A stretch of DNA of 64,000 nucleotides. Origin: Vibrio azureus (GTDB lineage Bacteria; Pseudomonadota; Gammaproteobacteria; Enterobacterales; Vibrionaceae). The position numbers and the translations under genes were made by a program. Where the stretch lies: NCBI RefSeq assembly GCF_002849855.1, contig NZ_CP018616.1:1240001-1304000 (forward strand), read 5' to 3'. The notes beneath the pieces were generated by a model, which searched no databases, was not told where the DNA came from, and was given only the letters and a program-made list of their open reading frames with translations. This document shows positions 56,630 to 64,000 of the stretch, one piece after another; position 1 is the stretch's first letter, and each line of letters starts with the position of its first letter.

Positions 56630-57625
56630 ATGGAACTTCATCAACTTATCCAACAAAAAGCACGGCGATGGCAGCGTAATTTGGTGTTCATGGCTGTTAT
56701 ATTATTGGTGCTTGCTGCGGTACATTTAATGGTCGGGGAGATCTTACTCACTCCTTTTAAAACCTTATCAATGTTTGAACAGAAGCTCTTGTGGGATTTG
56801 CGCTTACCTCGTTTGATTTCTGCTGCAGTGATTGGGGCGGCATTAGCTGTCTCTGGGGCGACACTCCAGGTGCTGTTAGGCAACCCTTTAGCCGAGCCCG
56901 GTGTACTGGGTATATCAGGTGGAGCAAGCTTGGCAATGGTGGTGGTGATGTTTGCCTTGCCAGTAGAGCCTTCAGCTATGGCGTTTATGATTTCGGCCAT
57001 ATTGGGTGCCATGGCATTTACGCTTATCCTTGTTGGTATGGCAAGGGCTCTTTATCTATCAACAGCTCGCTTGCTGCTGGTTGGTCTTGCCTTGGGGATT
57101 TTTTCCAGTGCTATCGTTACATGGGCATTTTATTTCAGTGACTCGCTTAACCTTCGTCAATTGATGTATTGGTTGATGGGCAGTATCAGTGGCTCAAGTT
57201 GGTCTCAACATTGGGTCTCACTACTCATAGTCCCCGTATTAGTCTGGCTGTGCTGCCAAGGAAAATTACTTGATAAACTCATGCTTGGTGAAGTGCACGC
57301 GACACAATTGGGAGTTAATGTGCATGAAATGCGCTGGAAGCTGATCCTCGCGATAGCCATTTTGGTTGGTGGTGCAGTCTCGCTTGGAGGGATTATTAGC
57401 TTCGTTGGTCTGGTCGTGCCACATTTATTACGTTTGGCTTTTGGGACTGAAAATCGATACCTATTGCCACTTTCTGCACTTTGCGGAGCTGGACTACTGG
57501 TTTTTGCCGATATTAATGCTCGGCTATGGTTGGATTCAGCGGAATTGCCTCTGGGGGTGATGACCACCACTATAGGTGTGCCGATTTTTATTTGGATACT
57601 GGTGAAAAAGCATGATCAACATTAA
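56630..57625 (+). CDS. btuC: Vitamin B12 ABC transporter permease
   Basis: 331 residues, about ten membrane segments, FecCD family. Signature pieces are [41 protein letters not shown] near residue 57 and the coupling-helix region [27 protein letters not shown] near the C-terminus is conserved in the family. It works with BtuD, overlapping by 14 nt, to import cobalamin delivered by BtuF (not in the window). No cobalamin riboswitch was seen upstream; the gap to the astE terminator is only about 20 bp. Confidence 0.94.
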   Translation: MELHQLIQQKARRWQRNLVFMAVILLVLAAVHLMVGEILLTPFKTLSMFEQKLLWDLRLPRLISAAVIGAALAVSGATLQVLLGNPLAEPGVLGISGGASLAMVVVMFALPVEPSAMAFMISAILGAMAFTLILVGMARALYLSTARLLLVGLALGIFSSAIVTWAFYFSDSLNLRQLMYWLMGSISGSSWSQHWVSLLIVPVLVWLCCQGKLLDKLMLGEVHATQLGVNVHEMRWKLILAIAILVGGAVSLGGIISFVGLVVPHLLRLAFGTENRYLLPLSALCGAGLLVFADINARLWLDSAELPLGVMTTTIGVPIFIWILVKKHDQH

Positions 57626-58379
57626 TGATATCTCGGTTGATCGCCGTTTGTCTCCGACTTCTTTTACATGCAAAGCAGGTGAATTGATCCATGTGATTGG
57701 CCCTAATGGTTCAGGGAAAAGTACCTTGTTATCCGCCATTGCAGGAGTATTGGGTCAAAGTACAAAAGTGACTGGCTCCGTTCTGATTAACGAAGTAGAT
57801 GTATTGTCTTTAGCCTTAGACGAGCAAGCTTGTCAGCGTGGTTTTCTATCGCAACAATCGAAACCTGCTTTTAATATTGATGTTTTTCAGTACCTTGCTC
57901 TTTCTTTACCTAATGGGCTCGATCTCACTGACAGCAACATTATTGAAGCAGTAGATACGGTGTTAAATTTGGTTCAATTACGAGACAAGCTGCATCAAAG
58001 TATTCAAGCTTTATCTGGAGGAGAGTGGCAAAGAGTTCGACTTGCAGGTGTTTGTTTGCAAGTTTGGCGCACTATTAACCCTGATTCTAAATTACTGTTG
58101 CTCGATGAACCTGCAGCCTCACTAGATATTGCTCAAGATCACTCTCTTTATCGATTAATTGACACAGTTGTAAAGCAAGGGATCACGGTGATCGTAGCAA
58201 ACCATGATCTTAATCGAACCTTGAATCATGCTGATAAAGTCGCATTGTTGAGTAATGGGGTACTACAAATCTATGCAGAAACAGAACAAGTGATGACGCC
58301 TGAGTGGCTCAGCAGTGCTTTTAATACCGAGGTAAGAAAAGTGCAGTTAGATGATCGCCAGCTGTTATTGTTTGATTAG
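57612..58379 (+). CDS. btuD: Vitamin B12 ABC transporter ATP-binding protein
   Basis: 255 residues. Walker A is GPNGSGKST (33-41), the signature [12 protein letters not shown] (near 138) and Walker [13 protein letters not shown] (near 160), followed by the H-loop [10 protein letters not shown]. It powers cobalamin import through BtuC. It starts inside the end of btuC (14-nt overlap), so expression is coupled. Inner-membrane, cytoplasmic face. A terminator hairpin follows. Confidence 0.95.
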   Translation: MININDISVDRRLSPTSFTCKAGELIHVIGPNGSGKSTLLSAIAGVLGQSTKVTGSVLINEVDVLSLALDEQACQRGFLSQQSKPAFNIDVFQYLALSLPNGLDLTDSNIIEAVDTVLNLVQLRDKLHQSIQALSGGEWQRVRLAGVCLQVWRTINPDSKLLLLDEPAASLDIAQDHSLYRLIDTVVKQGITVIVANHDLNRTLNHADKVALLSNGVLQIYAETEQVMTPEWLSSAFNTEVRKVQLDDRQLLLFD

Positions 58380-58409
58380 TTAGGGTGTAAGCGGAGATAC
58401 ATTAATAAC

Positions 58410-58441
58410 AGAAACGACTCAGAGTCTGTCGTTTCTGTTTT
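58410..58441 (+). terminator. Rho-independent terminator of btuCD
   Basis: AGAAACGAC (58410-58418) and GTCGTTTCT (58428-58436) form a stem followed by GTTTT. Confidence 0.85.
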
Positions 58442-58475
58442 ACCGATACTGTTTTTACTAGGATCGTTATGTTGA

Positions 58476-59051
58476 TTACTGCGTTAATGGCTTAAGGTCA
58501 GCGGGTCGATAGTAAACGGACTTTAGGACTTTCCCTTTACGAACCGTTTTACCCTCTGCAACAAAATCTTCGGCACACTTGGCAATGATGTATTCACCTT
58601 TTGGTACTGCCATAAGCTTGATGCCTTGGTCAGCGTAAAACTGTTCTGTTTCCGTGTACTCTTTCTCATTGCGACATACTTTGCTCATATTGCTGGAGTG
58701 TACTTCGTCCCAACAAGGGATAAAGTTGATGCCACGGTTTACTGCAACATTCAGTAATAGATCAATTAGGTAGCTGATTGCTAAGTTATCTGAGACTTGG
58801 CTGTGTCCAAGGTGGACTAAGCGGCCCATTAGAACGTACACACTGTCAACAATGGCGTCGGCTTGCTCTGTTTTGCAGTCAGCTTCGGCAAGTTCGGTCA
58901 GTTCTTCAATCGCCAGTGAGGTATGCAGCGTATCTGCTTGAGCGTCGAGGCTAGCTGGATCATCAACAGGCAGATCGAATGTACTACGGAATTCAGTGAT
59001 GTCACGGTATAGGTGATCAAAAATGTCTTGAGTGAGCTTTGACAGTTGCAT
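58476..59051 (-). CDS. MazG-like NTP pyrophosphohydrolase family protein
   Basis: 191 residues from Met at 59051 (GGAAAG 5 nt upstream; a longer frame to 59111 lacks a site). The first 115 residues show the all-alpha NTP-pyrophosphatase pattern: AIEELTELAEADCKTEQADAIVDSVYVLMGRL, with the E-x-x-E and E-x-x-D metal residues. The C-terminal part (FIPCWDEVHSSNMSKVCRNEKEY) extends the fold as in a subgroup sometimes called HisE/MazG-like with a Cys. It is expected to cleave non-canonical or free NTPs; the substrate is unknown. Single gene. Confidence 0.8.
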   Translation of the reverse strand: MQLSKLTQDIFDHLYRDITEFRSTFDLPVDDPASLDAQADTLHTSLAIEELTELAEADCKTEQADAIVDSVYVLMGRLVHLGHSQVSDNLAISYLIDLLLNVAVNRGINFIPCWDEVHSSNMSKVCRNEKEYTETEQFYADQGIKLMAVPKGEYIIAKCAEDFVAEGKTVRKGKVLKSVYYRPADLKPLTQ

Positions 59052-59183
59052 TGTACTTTCCAAGGAATCGATTAAGACCATCATAATAGCAAACCGACCT
59101 GTGAAGCCCAATAGGAGGAGTTCTATTTGCTCAGAAATTTACCTGTGAGCATTTAATTGAATGAAATGCCACATAATTAAGTG

Positions 59184-59320
59184 ACACGCTCCCAAAGGGC
59201 GAGTGACCTTAACTCTCAGACTTTGTTAACGATTCTCAATGTATATCTACGAATCGTTGCCGCGCCTGAGAGCTAAGGTCATCTCGCTGAACGCAGCATC
59301 TTGAGGTTACTTGGGTATAT
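59184..59320. repeat. Long dispersed palindromic repeat, best copy
   Basis: ACACGCTCCCAAAGGGC, then ACCTTAACTCTCAG...CTGAGAGCTAAGGT arms with inner AACGATTC...GAATCGTT arms, then the tail AGCATCTTGAGGTTACTTGG and GTATA. It is the mirror of 46607-46750 and shares the order of 16361-16490. The nested arms can fold into one long imperfect hairpin in DNA or RNA. Confidence 0.85.
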
Positions 59321-59472
59321 TATATATTGATTTGTACTCTATCATTATTGGCAGGAAACTTTTATTTTTATAAATATTTATTTTGATGATCTAAATAATT
59401 ACGATTAATATTGATATTTTACAGTATGATTACTTTCGTAAGATAACAAAATTGTTAATAAAGGAAAGTAAT

Positions 59473-60696
59473 ATGGTCATGCCAAACAGTATTCAAAGCA
59501 CTGCAGTTAATACGCAATCATCTCAAGCTGAACAAAAGCCAAGTGAAGGAAAATTGGGTGAAAAAGCCGCACAACATATCCTAACTGATTCAAAAGCATT
59601 AGAAACAGCATCAAAGACTGATGTTGAGGCAAACTCAACACTTAAATTTAAAGAAGCTAAAGTCGTTCAATCTGAAGGCGGTGCCTCTGTAGTAGTTCGA
59701 CAAAACTCTGAATCAGAGCAATTATATGTTCGCCCTAAATCTTATAGAGATGCATTGCTTACCAACCTTGTTAATAGTGACGGTGTAGCAGCAACTAATG
59801 CTATAAGTGAGAATCTGTCAACAGGAGTGAATAGCAGCCCACTCATCAAGCACTCCTTGCTTAATCCAGAAACTCCTATAGGGAAGCTTTCTATGCTGGG
59901 CTCTCATGATGCTGGCACATTTGCGTTTAGCAGGAAAGAATCTGGGTTAGGTAGCCTAGGCTCTTTTGTACCTGGTCAGTTTAAAACACAAAATCTAAAC
60001 TTAGTTCAGCAAGCCGAAGCGGGGGCGACATATTTTGACATCAGAGTTACTTTATCAAAAAGTAGTGGAAAGCATGAGTTTTTTCATGATATTAGCTCCG
60101 CAGGTGACGCAGAAAAACATGTTAAGGATTTGCTGCAACATGCTGTAAATGACAGTGATAATATCTACTTACTCAAGTTTGATCTAAAAAAAGGAGGCTC
60201 TGATTTCCTTGAAAAGGTATTGACAGAAGATGTGAATTCTCACCTTATAAAAAAAGATAATGACAAAAATATTGCTGAATTGAAGTTATCAGATACTTTA
60301 CATAAAGGAAAAAATATTGGGTTAATGTTTAAAGCTCCTGGAGATGACGATGATTTCAGTTATAAACAAGAAACGCATACTAAATGGGCTGATAAAAATA
60401 ATGTAAAGGACACAGTAGATTTCTTGAAAGAATTTCACCAGGAAAGTATGGTGTCTGGCAACAAGCTCAATATTATGCAAACCAATATGCCAGGAAAAGG
60501 AACAGAAAGTGTTAAACCACTTGTGACTCGTGGAGCAGAAGAGTTAGCTAATACAGTGAAAGACTTACCGCCAGGTATTATTAGTGGTGACTATATTGGT
60601 TTAGAAGAAGGCCCATATGGAAGTTACATTGATATTATAAATACCAATAATGATAACTTAATAAATAAACCGAAAGGGTTTATGACAAAAATATAA
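59473..60696 (+). CDS. PI-PLC X-domain protein, effector-like
   Basis: 407 residues from Met at 59473 (AAGGAAAG upstream; an in-frame 59452 start is less likely). The first 120 residues are Ser/Thr/Gln/Ala-rich with no Sec signal, like N-termini of type III effectors. A phosphatidylinositol-specific phospholipase C-type domain follows: LGSHDAGTF with catalytic His145, AGATYFDIRV near 184-193, and EFFHDI with His205. The two His, the Asp/Arg and the barrel strands (NIYLLKFDLKKG) fit bacterial PI-PLC. It has low G+C flanks beside a dispersed repeat. No chaperone gene or secretion system is in the window. A host-directed phospholipase is the likely role. Confidence 0.8.
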   Translation: MVMPNSIQSTAVNTQSSQAEQKPSEGKLGEKAAQHILTDSKALETASKTDVEANSTLKFKEAKVVQSEGGASVVVRQNSESEQLYVRPKSYRDALLTNLVNSDGVAATNAISENLSTGVNSSPLIKHSLLNPETPIGKLSMLGSHDAGTFAFSRKESGLGSLGSFVPGQFKTQNLNLVQQAEAGATYFDIRVTLSKSSGKHEFFHDISSAGDAEKHVKDLLQHAVNDSDNIYLLKFDLKKGGSDFLEKVLTEDVNSHLIKKDNDKNIAELKLSDTLHKGKNIGLMFKAPGDDDDFSYKQETHTKWADKNNVKDTVDFLKEFHQESMVSGNKLNIMQTNMPGKGTESVKPLVTRGAEELANTVKDLPPGIISGDYIGLEEGPYGSYIDIINTNNDNLINKPKGFMTKI

Positions 60697-60850
60697 TAAA
60701 GAAATAAAATTACTGACACTAATTTCAATAATTTAAAGTAAAATAATACTGGGCAATGGTAAGATTTATTAGCACTTTGCTCAGTATTTTTTGACATATA
60801 AAAAGCATCTTTTTGTCAAGAGCTGTATCATCTCAAGGTGTTCTATTCAA

Positions 60851-60876
60851 AGAGGCGATGTTTGGTCGCCTCTTTG
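60851..60876. terminator. Perfect hairpin between PI-PLC and DUF1415 genes
   Basis: AGAGGCGA (60851-60858) and TCGCCTCT (60866-60873), perfect stem, short T runs on either side. It lies where the two convergent genes end. Confidence 0.65.
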
Positions 60877-60905
60877 GTAGCCAATTAACCTTAGCTAAGT
60901 AAATT

Positions 60906-61496
60906 TTAACTAAACAAATAAGGGAAAAGCTTTTTACGTTCTTGCTCAGATAGAGCAGAGACACGAGCAATGTTTGTATCTGGAATGGATTCTGGATTTG
61001 GGTAATGCTTCAGCACTCTTTCCATACTTTCTTCACGAATAAGATGAAAGATAGGGTATGGAGAGCGATTGGTTAGGTTTTCGGCATCTTCTGGCTCAGT
61101 GCCACCAAAACAATAATTGGGATGAAAAGTTGCAACTTGATACACTCCTTCCCAGTTTTTCTGTTTAATTAAACTTTCAACCCAATCTATGAACAAATTA
61201 TAATCCCAAAAATCTTCCAGCATGTTCGGTACGACGACCAAGGTTGTTTCGAGTGATTCAGGATCTGTGTTATCCAGTTCATGCAGTTGCAAAAGAATGT
61301 CTTCTAGTAAGGCTTCTTCTTTGTTTGCTTGACTGATAAACGTTTTAATTTGTTTATTTCGTTGCGGTTTAGCGGCGAAAGGGCATAGGTTTAAACCGAT
61401 CACAACCTCTTCAAGCCATGTGGTGACTTGTTCAGTGATGGCATCCGTGGTTGTATTACCGCTAGTTGAGGTAGGGTTGTTCGAGCTTGACGACAT
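60906..61496 (-). CDS. DUF1415 family protein
   Basis: 196 residues from Met at 61496; a longer frame to 61559 is open but lacks support. After a Ser/Thr/Asn-rich lead comes the DUF1415 core: WLEEVVIGLNLCPFA, LVVVPNMLEDFWDYNLFID, GVYQVATFHPNYCFGG and NRSPYPIFHLIREES. Conserved across gamma-proteobacteria; the biochemical role is unknown. Cytoplasmic. It lies on the same strand as the MFS gene, about 80 bp downstream of its stop. Confidence 0.9.
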   Translation of the reverse strand: MSSSSNNPTSTSGNTTTDAITEQVTTWLEEVVIGLNLCPFAAKPQRNKQIKTFISQANKEEALLEDILLQLHELDNTDPESLETTLVVVPNMLEDFWDYNLFIDWVESLIKQKNWEGVYQVATFHPNYCFGGTEPEDAENLTNRSPYPIFHLIREESMERVLKHYPNPESIPDTNIARVSALSEQERKKLFPYLFS

Positions 61497-61576
61497 ACAA
61501 TAAGTTATAGTTTGATGAATGTATGACAAGCATAACAGAGTTAGATTCTCTGTGCCCATTGCTCGTCACTGATTCG

Positions 61577-62776
61577 TTATTGGAAAGCTGTTGTTACCTG
61601 AGATTGATGGGTGTGTTTTAAAAATCTCAGAGCAACAAACATGGCTAGATATAAGCATGAACCGCCGATTGCGACGCTAGACCATCCACCGTGCTGCCAA
61701 CAATACAGTAGTAAAAAACCTCCGAGGCTGCCACCAGTGTAATAGTGAACCAAATACAGTGCGGTGGCCGTTGCTTTAGCGTGAGTAGCATTTTGACCGA
61801 CCCATGCATATGCAAGAGTATGAGTGAAAAAAGATCCAAAGCTGATCAACACTAATGCAAGCAAGATAAAGCTTAAACGATCGATGGCTGCTATCCACAT
61901 ACCAGCAAAACTAATGCTGGTGCCAATGCACATACCTAATATCGGCGAATAGACTTTACTCCAGTATCCCGCACATCGAGATGAAAGGGTGCCACCCAAA
62001 TAACATAGGAAAATCAAAGATGCTAATCCAACTGGCACGTTATGTGGGGCACTAACAAGTCGAAAACCCATCACAGAGTAGAGGTTAACGAACAAGGCAA
62101 AATTCAAACTGCCTACAAGCATCGCAATCCATATCTTTTTATTTCTCAGATGTTTTACAATTGCTCGATTGTGGTGTCTGATACTGCATGATGAACGAGT
62201 AAAATGTCGCTGATCCGGCAACCAATAATATACGGCAATCACACCAATCAGTGTCGCGAACATGACGACTTCTATAGCAGTATTGACATCAAAGTGTTCT
62301 GCTAATTGCCCACCTACGATTCGACCAGCAATGCCGCCAAGAGAATTAGCTGCAATGTAGGAACCAATAGCCATAGAGAAAGCTTGCTTATCTAATTCTT
62401 CTGCCATGTAGGCTACTGCTACCGCTACGAATGCAGAGAGAGCAACCCCTAATAAGGCTCGACAAAACACTAAGAAGAGAAAAGAGTGGCCGAATAACAT
62501 TAAGGTTGAAATGGTTGGAATAGCGAATAACCCAAACATCATGACCGGTTTTCGCCCAAGAGATTCAGATAAAATTGCCATGGGCACTAAACCAAAAGAA
62601 AGTGCAAGGGTGGTGGAGGCAAACAACCAGTTAACCTGAGTTTCGGAAATGGCAAATTGAGCCGCAAAGCTTGGCAGCATGGATTGCAACAGATATAAAT
62701 TTACGAATACTAAAAATGCGCCAAGAGCGAGAACACGAGTGGTACGTTTATATTCTGAAGTGCCGAATGCGATCAT
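61577..62776 (-). CDS. MFS transporter (YnfM-like)
   Basis: 399 residues, about 12 membrane segments. The major-facilitator loop between segments 2 and 3 (LSESLGRKPVMMFG) is typical, and the overall arrangement resembles YnfM-type transporters of the arabinose-efflux subgroup. The substrate is unknown. It is divergent from a LysR-type regulator gene 110 bp away, the classic layout of a regulated efflux or uptake system, so the regulator very likely controls it. Inner membrane. Confidence 0.88.
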   Translation of the reverse strand: MIAFGTSEYKRTTRVLALGAFLVFVNLYLLQSMLPSFAAQFAISETQVNWLFASTTLALSFGLVPMAILSESLGRKPVMMFGLFAIPTISTLMLFGHSFLFLVFCRALLGVALSAFVAVAVAYMAEELDKQAFSMAIGSYIAANSLGGIAGRIVGGQLAEHFDVNTAIEVVMFATLIGVIAVYYWLPDQRHFTRSSCSIRHHNRAIVKHLRNKKIWIAMLVGSLNFALFVNLYSVMGFRLVSAPHNVPVGLASLIFLCYLGGTLSSRCAGYWSKVYSPILGMCIGTSISFAGMWIAAIDRLSFILLALVLISFGSFFTHTLAYAWVGQNATHAKATATALYLVHYYTGGSLGGFLLLYCWQHGGWSSVAIGGSCLYLAMFVALRFLKHTHQSQVTTAFQ

Positions 62777-62810
62777 GATTTTGCCTAATGCTGGAAAGCG
62801 GTTTCAATAA

Positions 62811-62872
62811 AACGTGATCAATCTATCATTTAAACCGTGATTAATAAAATATATTAAAAATATGGTCACGAT
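62811..62872. promoter_or_regulatory. Divergent promoter with CGTGAT repeats, likely LysR site
   Basis: CGTGATCAAT (62813-62822) and CGTGATTAAT (62836-62845) repeat 23 bp apart, and an inverted relative (ATGGTCACGAT, 62862-62872) follows. The spacing of about two helical turns in a 110-bp divergent gap fits the paired sites of LysR-type regulators. The binding protein is inferred to be the 62887 product. Confidence 0.5.
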
Positions 62873-62886
62873 AAATTTTTGATCTT

Positions 62887-63756
62887 ATGGAATCGAAGCA
62901 ACTCAGGCACTTTCTCGCAGTCGCACAACATGGCAACTTCACTTATGCTGCTAAAGCTCTATACATTGCTCAGCCTGCACTAAGTGTCTCTATCAAGAAG
63001 TTTGAACAATCATTGGGTGTCACCTTATTTCGCCGGAATGATAAAGCGGTCACATTGACTCAAGAGGGCGAAGTTTTACTTGTGCATGCCCAGCGAGTGA
63101 TTGAGCAGCTTCGTGATGCCCAGCTTGCGATTGATGAGTTAAAAGGGTTGACCAAGGGAGAAGTACGGTTGGGGACACCATCTATGATGGGGAGTTACTT
63201 TTTCCCTAACATTATTATGGCTTTTAAGAGCCAATATCCTGAACTCAAGTTAACGTTGGTTGAAGCGGGTACTCAATCTATTCGCGAGATGCTACTTAAT
63301 GGTGAGCTCGATATTGGCGTGATCAGTAGTACCGAAGAATCCGATGATCTTGAAAGTGACCATTTATTTTCTAGTCAGATGGTTGCTGCTGTCGGAGCAG
63401 GGCATGATCTAGCAAAACAGGAAAGCATCACCTTTGAGGCGTTTTTCGATCATGAACTGGTTTTATTTCAACATGGTTACTTTCATCGTGAGTTTTTAGA
63501 GCAAATCCAACAAGCAAAAGGGTTTGAAATGAGATCGGCGTTTGAAACGAATTTACTGCCTTTGATTTTGAGCATTATCAAGCAAGAATTTGCCATTACG
63601 GCTTTGCTTAAGCTAGTCACGCAAAACGAACCAGATATCGTTGGTATTCCTTTTGAACCTCCAGTCAACTTAGACCTTGCACTAGCTTGGAAAAAAAACG
63701 GCTATTTGTCGATTGCTGATCGCACGTTTATTGACTTTGTGAAGCGCTTTGTTTGA
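62887..63756 (+). CDS. LysR-type transcriptional regulator
   Basis: 289 residues. The N-terminal winged helix-turn-helix (MESKQLRHFLAVAQHGNFTYAAKALYIAQPALSVSIKKFEQSLGVTLFRR) is textbook LysR. The effector-binding domain (about 90-289) has the LGTPSMMGSYFFPNIIMAF start and the ELDIGVISS core. Probably CynR/YnfL-like, pairing with the MFS gene read the other way. The ATG is close to the divergent site. The effector is unknown. Confidence 0.93.
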   Translation: MESKQLRHFLAVAQHGNFTYAAKALYIAQPALSVSIKKFEQSLGVTLFRRNDKAVTLTQEGEVLLVHAQRVIEQLRDAQLAIDELKGLTKGEVRLGTPSMMGSYFFPNIIMAFKSQYPELKLTLVEAGTQSIREMLLNGELDIGVISSTEESDDLESDHLFSSQMVAAVGAGHDLAKQESITFEAFFDHELVLFQHGYFHREFLEQIQQAKGFEMRSAFETNLLPLILSIIKQEFAITALLKLVTQNEPDIVGIPFEPPVNLDLALAWKKNGYLSIADRTFIDFVKRFV

Positions 63757-63775
63757 ACGGATTCTCAAGCGTGAA

Positions 63776-64000
63776 TCAGTTCGAGTTGTACATCTTGTCA
63801 AAGTTCTTTGGGTTCCAACCTATCATCACACGATCACCAATCTTTAGTACTGGTAACGAACGTGCACCCATGGCATCAAGCTCTTTACGGCCTCGTTGCA
63901 TTTTGGCGTTACAAAGACGGTAGGTAATGTTTTTTGAATCAAGATAACGTTGAGCATCTTTGCAATGTGGGCATTTATCTTTGACGTAAAGCACGACACG
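63776..64000 (-). CDS. Glutaredoxin-like protein, partial at right edge
   Basis: The open frame continues to the edge (codons R-V-V-L-Y-V-K-D-K-C before the GTG at 63994), so the start is outside the window. The visible 75 residues form a thioredoxin-fold glutaredoxin: CPHC active site, KNITYRLCNA, then ARSLPVLKIGDRVMIGWNPKNF with the cis-Pro. Small size and CPHC suggest a NrdH/GrxA-like reductant or an arsenate/ribonucleotide reductase partner; unproven. Confidence 0.85.
   Translation of the reverse strand, partial: RVVLYVKDKCPHCKDAQRYLDSKNITYRLCNAKMQRGRKELDAMGARSLPVLKIGDRVMIGWNPKNFDKMYNSN

Overview
The window looks like a stretch of the larger chromosome of a Vibrio (Vibrionaceae). The housekeeping content fits: thrS-infC-rpmI-rplT, pheST and ihfA, a hut operon, purT, cdd, sbcB, btuCD, astE, and families common in vibrios (DUF3334, DUF3581, DUF1415). 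The species cannot be fixed from sequence alone. No rRNA, tRNA, CRISPR array or intact insertion sequence was seen.

Layout. 1-6533: core genes, with a partial lipoprotein, DUF2786 and DUF3334 proteins, a YdiJ-type D-2-hydroxyglutarate dehydrogenase, a small membrane methyltransferase and a DUF3581 protein. 6534-16248: an A+T-richer accessory island of six exported proteins in one direction. These are two large paralogous helical proteins, three tandem secreted ADP-ribosyltransferases with intact R/STS/ExE triads, and an HExxH metalloprotease-like protein. 16476-22130: hutIGUH on the minus strand. 22431-30207: Spo0M-like and GNAT proteins, then a patchwork of small accessory genes and broken pieces. 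It includes DUF1851/Tdi1-like and Imm8-like immunity proteins, a NADAR protein, VOC and GFA proteins, nonsense-interrupted ORFs and gene tails. 30208-39245: the translation cluster, an HTH regulator and ihfA. 39330-46563: an exported RelA/SpoT-fold protein, tpm, purT with a PurR box, cdd with a CRP-like site, yohJK and sbcB. 46564-48740: a dispersed palindromic repeat, an integrase remnant and an exported coiled-coil protein. 48831-58379: tcyP-like transporter, a beta-barrel protein, OsmC, a large lipoprotein with eight near-identical 261-bp Ig-like repeats, astE and btuCD. 58476-64000: a MazG-like protein, a PI-PLC-domain effector-like protein, DUF1415, an MFS/LysR pair and a partial glutaredoxin-like gene.

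The most striking system is the 7.2-16.2 kb island. Three mono-ADP-ribosyltransferases and a protease-like protein are packed between two large exported paralogs, each with a hydrophobic helical segment of the kind used for membrane insertion or translocation. All six have Sec-type signal sequences, several are translationally coupled, and no immunity gene is visible. This suggests a multi-enzyme, two-scaffold exotoxin aimed at eukaryotic cells. The roles of the large proteins are inference.

A second theme is a palindromic intergenic repeat of about 140 bp. Long copies lie at 16.4, 46.6 and 59.2 kb and shorter pieces at several other gene ends. One copy supplies the last codons and stop of hutH.
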